From: Flavobacterium johnsoniae
Lineage (GTDB): Bacteria > Bacteroidota > Bacteroidia > Flavobacteriales > Flavobacteriaceae
NCBI RefSeq assembly: GCF_030388325.1
Contig: NZ_CP103794.1
Location: 4,216,001-4,280,000 of the forward strand
Direction of reading: 5' to 3'
DNA length: 64,000 nucleotides
The translations under genes and the position numbers were made by a program. The notes below the pieces were generated by a model that did no database searches, was not told where the DNA came from, and was given only the letters and a program-made list of their open reading frames with translations. Every line of letters starts with the position of its first letter. Positions within the stretch are counted from its first letter, which is position 1. Below, piece after piece: positions 59,614 through 64,000 of the stretch.

Positions 59614-62600
59614 TTACTGGCTATCTACATAGAGATACCCAGCTTTTTCGATTTTTCTTCCATTGCTATCATATTCTAAAGTATAGAAATAAGTTCCGGT
59701 AGGAAGTTTATTTCCTCTGGCAACAGTAGCGCGTCCGTCTGAAAATCCCTGAAACGGATTCGTAACATTATCGTAACCATTTTTTTCGTAGATTATCACT
59801 CCATATCTATTGTAGATTCGTACAACATTATCAGGATAACAGTCAATTCCTTTAATAAAGAAGCTATCATTTAATCCGTCACCATTTGCTGATACTGCAT
59901 TGTAAATTTCTTCTACGCACGATACATTTATTGTCTGGGTAAACGAAGTCTGGTTTCCGCAAAGATCTATTGCCGTCCAAGTCCTGATTAACGAATATCG
60001 GCTGCTGCAATCTCCATCCACCCTATCTTCGGTATATTGAACCGAAACAGTACTACAGTTATCTACAGCAGTAAAGGTTTGTGCTGGAGGAATTGTACCG
60101 CAGTCTGCCATTATAACTGGCTGGGGAAGTGCTTCTACGAAAGCAGGCGCTGTTGTATCTCGAACTAAAATTGTCTGGGTGCAGACAGCACTGTTTAAAA
60201 CCGTATTTTCTCCCGCATCACGTACACCATTTTTATTTACATCATCATACTCTGTTATTGTATAAGTTCTGGTAACATTTGCATTGCAGCCTGTATCTGC
60301 GCTATTTGCAGCTGTTATTTCAACCACTCCGCATCTAGTATCTGCGATACGTCCGTCACCATTACCTAAAGCTTCAAACTGAGCCTCAGTCAAACTTGTA
60401 GCCGATGGAAGCTCATCATAACACTGTACTGAAGTCGGCTGAAAAGTAGGACAGATCACGCTGAAACTGCAGCAGTTTGGAGAGACTCCCGCTACGGTTA
60501 CTGTATTACATTTTCCTGCATCTTGAAGAGCTACATTATAATTAGTGCCTGAACTAATTAATCCTGATGTCCAAGTATTTCCAGACCAGGTTCCTGGTGC
60601 TCCAGTACCAGTTGCTGTATAAGGTGCCTGACCGCTTACAGATAAAGTAATATTATATCCCGGCTGTGTTGCGGAGCAAGATGGCGATTCAGTTCCTATT
60701 AGAGCAATTTGACTAATAATTACGTTCTGATTAGCAGTAACACTGTTTCCATTTCCATCATTAAAAGTCCATACTACAACAGTTGTTCCTTGTGCTGTAA
60801 TTGGGAAAGCTGTTGTTGTAGTTCCCGTAACGATTCCTGCACAATTATCTGTTGTCGTTGGAGCAATAGGTGTTACATTGCATTGTCCAGTTATATCGGC
60901 TAACACTGGTACTGCAGGTGGTGTTGTATCATTAATAACAATATTCTGATTTGCTGTTGAAATATTCCCGTTACCATCATCAAAACTCCATGTCACGACA
61001 GTTGTTCCCTGTGCTGTGATTGGGAAAACTGCTGTCGTTGTTCCTGTAATGGTTCCTGCGCAGTTATCCGTCGCTGTTGGAACTGTCAGAGAAGCAACTG
61101 AACATTCTGCTGTTACATCTGCCAATGTTGGAGCTAAAGGCGGCGTCACATCATCAATTATCACGTTCTGGTTCGCTGTTGAAATATTCCCGTTGCCGTC
61201 ATCAAATGTCCATGTCACGACAGTTGTTCCCTGCACGGTAATAGGAAAAGCTGTTGTCGTTGTTCCAGTAATGATTCCTGCGCAGTTATCTGTCGCTGTT
61301 GGAGATGTCAGAGAAGCTACAGAACATTCTGCTGTTACATCTGCCAATGTTGGAGCTAAAGGCGGCGTCACATCATCAATTATCACGTTCTGGTTCGCTG
61401 TTGAAATATTTCCATTTCCGTCATCAAATGTCCATACAACTACTGTTGTTCCCTGTGCTGTGATAGGAAAAGCTGTTGCGGTTGTTCCAGTAATGATTCC
61501 CGCACAGTTATCTGTTGCTGTTGGAGCTGTCAGAGAAGCTACAGAACATTCTGCTGTAATATCTGCCAATGTTGGAGCTAAAGGCGCCGTCGCATCATCA
61601 ATTATCACGTTCTGGTTCGCTGTTGAAATATTACCATTGCCGTCATCAAATGTCCATACAACTACTGTTGTTCCCTGTGCTGTGATAGGAAAAGCTGTTG
61701 CGGTTGTTCCAGTAATGATTCCCGCACAGTTATCTGTTGCTGTTGGAGCTGTCAGAGAAGCTACAGAACATTCTGCTGTTACATCTGCTAATGTTGGAGC
61801 TAAAGGTGGCGTCACATCATCAATTATCACATTTTGATTTGCAGTTGAAATATTACCATTGCCGTCATCAAATGTCCATACAACTACTGTTGTTCCTTGA
61901 GCTGTGATTGGGAAAACTGCTGTTGTAGTTCCCGTAATGATTCCTGCACAATTATCTGTTGTGGTTGGAGCAATTGGTGTTACAGAACATTCACCCGTAA
62001 CATCAGCCAATACTGGTACAGTTGGTGGCGTTATATCTTGTATAATAACATTCTGATTCGCTGTTGAAATATTCCCATTGCCGTCATCAAATGTCCATAC
62101 AACTACTATTGTTCCTTGAGTTGTGATTGGGAAAACTGTTGTTGTAGTTCCCGTAATGATTCCCGCACAATTATCTGTTGTGGTTGGAGCAATTGGAGTT
62201 GCAGAACATTCTCCCGAAACATCAGCCAATATTGGTACTGTAGGCGGCGTTATATCTTGTATAATAACATTCTGGTTCGCTGTTGAAATATTCCCATTAC
62301 CGTCATCAAATGTCCATACAACTACTGTTGTTCCTTGAGTTGTGATTGGGAAAACTGATGTTGTAGTTCCCGTAATAATTCCCGCACAATTATCTGTTGC
62401 GGTTGGAGCAATTGGTGTTGAAGAACATTCTCCCGTAACATCAGCCAATATTGGTACTGTAGGCGGCGTTACATCTTGTATAATAACATTCTGGTTCGCT
62501 GTTGAAATATTTCCATTGCCGTCATCAAATGTCCATACAACTACTGTTGTTCCCTGAGCTACGATTGGAAAAACTGTTGTCGTTGTTCCTGTAATAGTTC

Positions 62601-64000
62601 CTGCGCAGTTATCCGTCGCTGTCGGAACTGTCAGAGAAGCAACTGAACATTCTGCTGTAACATCAGCTAACACTGGTACTGCAGGAGCTGTAATATCATT
62701 AATTATTACGTTTTGAATTACTGTTTGAGTATATCCGTTTCCATAATCAAAAGTCCACGTTACAGCGGTTGTTCCCTGTGCGGTGATTGGAAAAGCCGTT
62801 GGTGTAGTCGCCGTAATAGTTCCTGCACAAAAATCTGCAAGTGTCGGTGCTGCAGGTGTTGCAGAACATTCTGCCGTTACATCTGCAAGAGGCGACGGAA
62901 GCGTTGTCGGGTTTATGGTAATTGTTGTTGTCGTACTGTTTGAACAGGTTCCGTTACTGAATTCATAGGTTACAGTATAAGTTCCAGGAGTCGAAGCTCC
63001 CAGATCAATATCACCTGTGAGTTCCTCTATGCTTAATCCAGGATCTGAACTGTACTTTCCGCTGGTAATTCCTGTTTCCACAGATGATGCAGTTCCTCTG
63101 TTGCAATAAGGTCCGTTTGGATAGCTTACCGAAGCTGTCGGAAGCGCATTAATCGTGATATCTGCCGTAACGGTGTTTGAACAGCTTCCGTCGCTGAAAG
63201 CATAAGTAATGGTATGCAGACCTAAGCTGGAAGCTGCAAGATTAATTTCTCCTGTATTGGCATCAATTACAAGATTAGCATCTGAACTGTAAGTTCCGCC
63301 TGCCGTGCCGAGCTCTTCGGGAACTGCTGTTCCGCTCTGGCAGTAGGGCGTGCTCAAATAAGCGATTGCAGCCTGAGGAAGTTCATTTACAATCACTTCA
63401 ACCGGCGCAATGCTGAAACAGCCATTGGCATCTGTTCCTTTTATATAATAGGTGTCACGCACATCAACTGCCGTTGGGTCTGCAACGGGAATCGTCGCCT
63501 GTGGGTCTGAATAATAAGCGTATGCAAGTCCAGAAGCGCTTCCCAACGTAACGGCAGGATCGGTAAGATTGACTGTGTTTGGAGTACAGACAGCCGCAGG
63601 AGCAGTAGTCACCAAAACTGGGCGTGAATTGACATTGATTGTCAGGTTTGAAACCACGCTGCTGTTGCAGGGCGCTCCCAAAGTTATTGTACAGGTGTAA
63701 TTATTGGCGCCGACCGTAAGATCCGAATAATTGACCAGCGGGTCTTTCTCATTCTGATTGGATGCATTTATTCCGGGACCTGCCCATAAATAGGAAAGCG
63801 CGCCAAAGATATCCACGTCAAGCTGGACGGTTCCCGAAGTCATATCGCAGATTACCGCTAGAGTGTTCTGCCCGTCTGCTGTGGCATCGGGAGCTGCTGC
63901 AACACCGATCTGAACCGATTGGGTAATAACATTCTGACAGCCGTCTTTTATCCTGAAAAAATAAGTGTTGTCAGTAAGACCGCTGAAAGTATTGCCGCTT
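59614..64000 (-). CDS. Giant HYR-repeat T9SS type B adhesin, 5' part missing
   Basis: At least 1460 residues; the frame stays open to the right edge, so the ATG at 63843 is internal and the true start lies outside. In order: PKD/Ig-like repeats (YCQSGTAVPEELGTAGGTYS and a second copy, YCNRGTASSVETGITSGKYS); ten HYR-like repeats of about 73-75 residues (VVWTFDDGNGNISTANQNVI); an unrelated cysteine-bearing segment (VICPTFQPTSVQCYDELPSA); and the type B sorting domain (YNAVSANGDGLNDSFFIKGI, NRYGVIIYEKNGY, GYLYVDSQ). It resembles giant SprB-like adhesins and would need a PorP/SprF partner, such as the one at 47123. Confidence 0.9.
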   Translation of the reverse strand, partial: SGNTFSGLTDNTYFFRIKDGCQNVITQSVQIGVAAAPDATADGQNTLAVICDMTSGTVQLDVDIFGALSYLWAGPGINASNQNEKDPLVNYSDLTVGANNYTCTITLGAPCNSSVVSNLTINVNSRPVLVTTAPAAVCTPNTVNLTDPAVTLGSASGLAYAYYSDPQATIPVADPTAVDVRDTYYIKGTDANGCFSIAPVEVIVNELPQAAIAYLSTPYCQSGTAVPEELGTAGGTYSSDANLVIDANTGEINLAASSLGLHTITYAFSDGSCSNTVTADITINALPTASVSYPNGPYCNRGTASSVETGITSGKYSSDPGLSIEELTGDIDLGASTPGTYTVTYEFSNGTCSNSTTTTITINPTTLPSPLADVTAECSATPAAPTLADFCAGTITATTPTAFPITAQGTTAVTWTFDYGNGYTQTVIQNVIINDITAPAVPVLADVTAECSVASLTVPTATDNCAGTITGTTTTVFPIVAQGTTVVVWTFDDGNGNISTANQNVIIQDVTPPTVPILADVTGECSSTPIAPTATDNCAGIITGTTTSVFPITTQGTTVVVWTFDDGNGNISTANQNVIIQDITPPTVPILADVSGECSATPIAPTTTDNCAGIITGTTTTVFPITTQGTIVVVWTFDDGNGNISTANQNVIIQDITPPTVPVLADVTGECSVTPIAPTTTDNCAGIITGTTTAVFPITAQGTTVVVWTFDDGNGNISTANQNVIIDDVTPPLAPTLADVTAECSVASLTAPTATDNCAGIITGTTATAFPITAQGTTVVVWTFDDGNGNISTANQNVIIDDATAPLAPTLADITAECSVASLTAPTATDNCAGIITGTTATAFPITAQGTTVVVWTFDDGNGNISTANQNVIIDDVTPPLAPTLADVTAECSVASLTSPTATDNCAGIITGTTTTAFPITVQGTTVVTWTFDDGNGNISTANQNVIIDDVTPPLAPTLADVTAECSVASLTVPTATDNCAGTITGTTTAVFPITAQGTTVVTWSFDDGNGNISTANQNIVINDTTPPAVPVLADITGQCNVTPIAPTTTDNCAGIVTGTTTTAFPITAQGTTVVVWTFNDGNGNSVTANQNVIISQIALIGTESPSCSATQPGYNITLSVSGQAPYTATGTGAPGTWSGNTWTSGLISSGTNYNVALQDAGKCNTVTVAGVSPNCCSFSVICPTFQPTSVQCYDELPSATSLTEAQFEALGNGDGRIADTRCGVVEITAANSADTGCNANVTRTYTITEYDDVNKNGVRDAGENTVLNSAVCTQTILVRDTTAPAFVEALPQPVIMADCGTIPPAQTFTAVDNCSTVSVQYTEDRVDGDCSSRYSLIRTWTAIDLCGNQTSFTQTINVSCVEEIYNAVSANGDGLNDSFFIKGIDCYPDNVVRIYNRYGVIIYEKNGYDNVTNPFQGFSDGRATVARGNKLPTGTYFYTLEYDSNGRKIEKAGYLYVDSQ
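60708..62905 (-). repeat. Ten HYR-like repeats, period about 219 bases
   Basis: The spacing between equivalent sites (for example 62031 and 62250) is 219 bases; some units are two codons longer. The repeats fall into two classes, ECSVASLTxPTATDNCAG and xECSxTPIAPTTTDNCAG, arranged in blocks. Confidence 0.85.

Noticed and set aside
61016..61837. 273-residue plus-strand open frame
   Set aside because: It is an antisense shadow of the HYR repeats, repeated in the same period and lacking any family resemblance.
63843..63843. ATG taken as the start of the adhesin
   Set aside because: The frame remains open upstream to the window edge and reads as normal Ig/PKD-like sequence, so this Met is internal.

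Overview
The window reads as a chromosomal segment of a Flavobacterium-like Bacteroidetes. The evidence is a SusC/SusD pair with a hybrid two-component regulator, type IX secretion (T9SS) proteins with gliding-type C-terminal domains, promoters of the form TTG-N19-TAnnTTTG, AT-rich DNA, and no obvious Shine-Dalgarno sequences. I saw no tRNA, rRNA, CRISPR array, insertion sequence or prophage.

Region 1 (1-20.8 kb) is a carbohydrate locus. A LacI-type regulator (cut by the left edge) faces an operon for uronate breakdown: a YhcH-like protein, a KDPG-type aldolase, an SDR mannonate oxidoreductase and mannonate dehydratase UxuA. A textbook promoter with a palindromic operator just downstream lies between them. 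Next come a secreted beta-helix protein, a 1363-residue hybrid two-component system, SusC, SusD, a GH88 unsaturated glucuronyl hydrolase and two GH2 enzymes. Together they would import and cut a uronate-containing glycan and send the uronate to pyruvate and glyceraldehyde phosphate. No uronate isomerase, KDG kinase or sulfatase is present here.

Region 2 (20.8-31.6 kb) holds a DUF2911 protein and a molybdenum hydroxylase module. The module has PaoABC-like subunits with a Tat signal on the iron-sulfur subunit, an XdhC-type maturase, a MocA-type cytidylyltransferase and a NifS-type cysteine desulfurase. An NlpE-like lipoprotein, a LuxR-type regulator, a DUF1349 lipoprotein and a YegP-type protein follow.

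Region 3 (31.6-42.6 kb) is a rhamnose locus on the minus strand: RhaT, a fused rhamnulose-1-phosphate aldolase/dehydrogenase, a rhamnose isomerase, a FGGY kinase and then LutABC. This gives a route from rhamnose to DHAP and lactate and then to pyruvate. A GntR-type regulator is divergent at the upstream end. A 58-residue histone H1-like gene closes the region.

Region 4 (42.9-64 kb), all on the minus strand, is a surface-protein region. It has a DUF4861 lipoprotein, a 146-residue orphan, an operon of a T9SS type B protein + PorP/SprF + OmpA-family protein, three fibre-like proteins built from long repeats, and the C-terminal part of a giant HYR-repeat adhesin that runs off the right edge. The fibre-like proteins carry YadA-like repeats with an S74 chaperone, thirteen 92-residue repeats, and collagen-like repeats with an S74 chaperone.

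The first 42 kb also carry at least ten intergenic inverted-repeat elements, built from a few recurring word families. I saw none in the last 21 kb.
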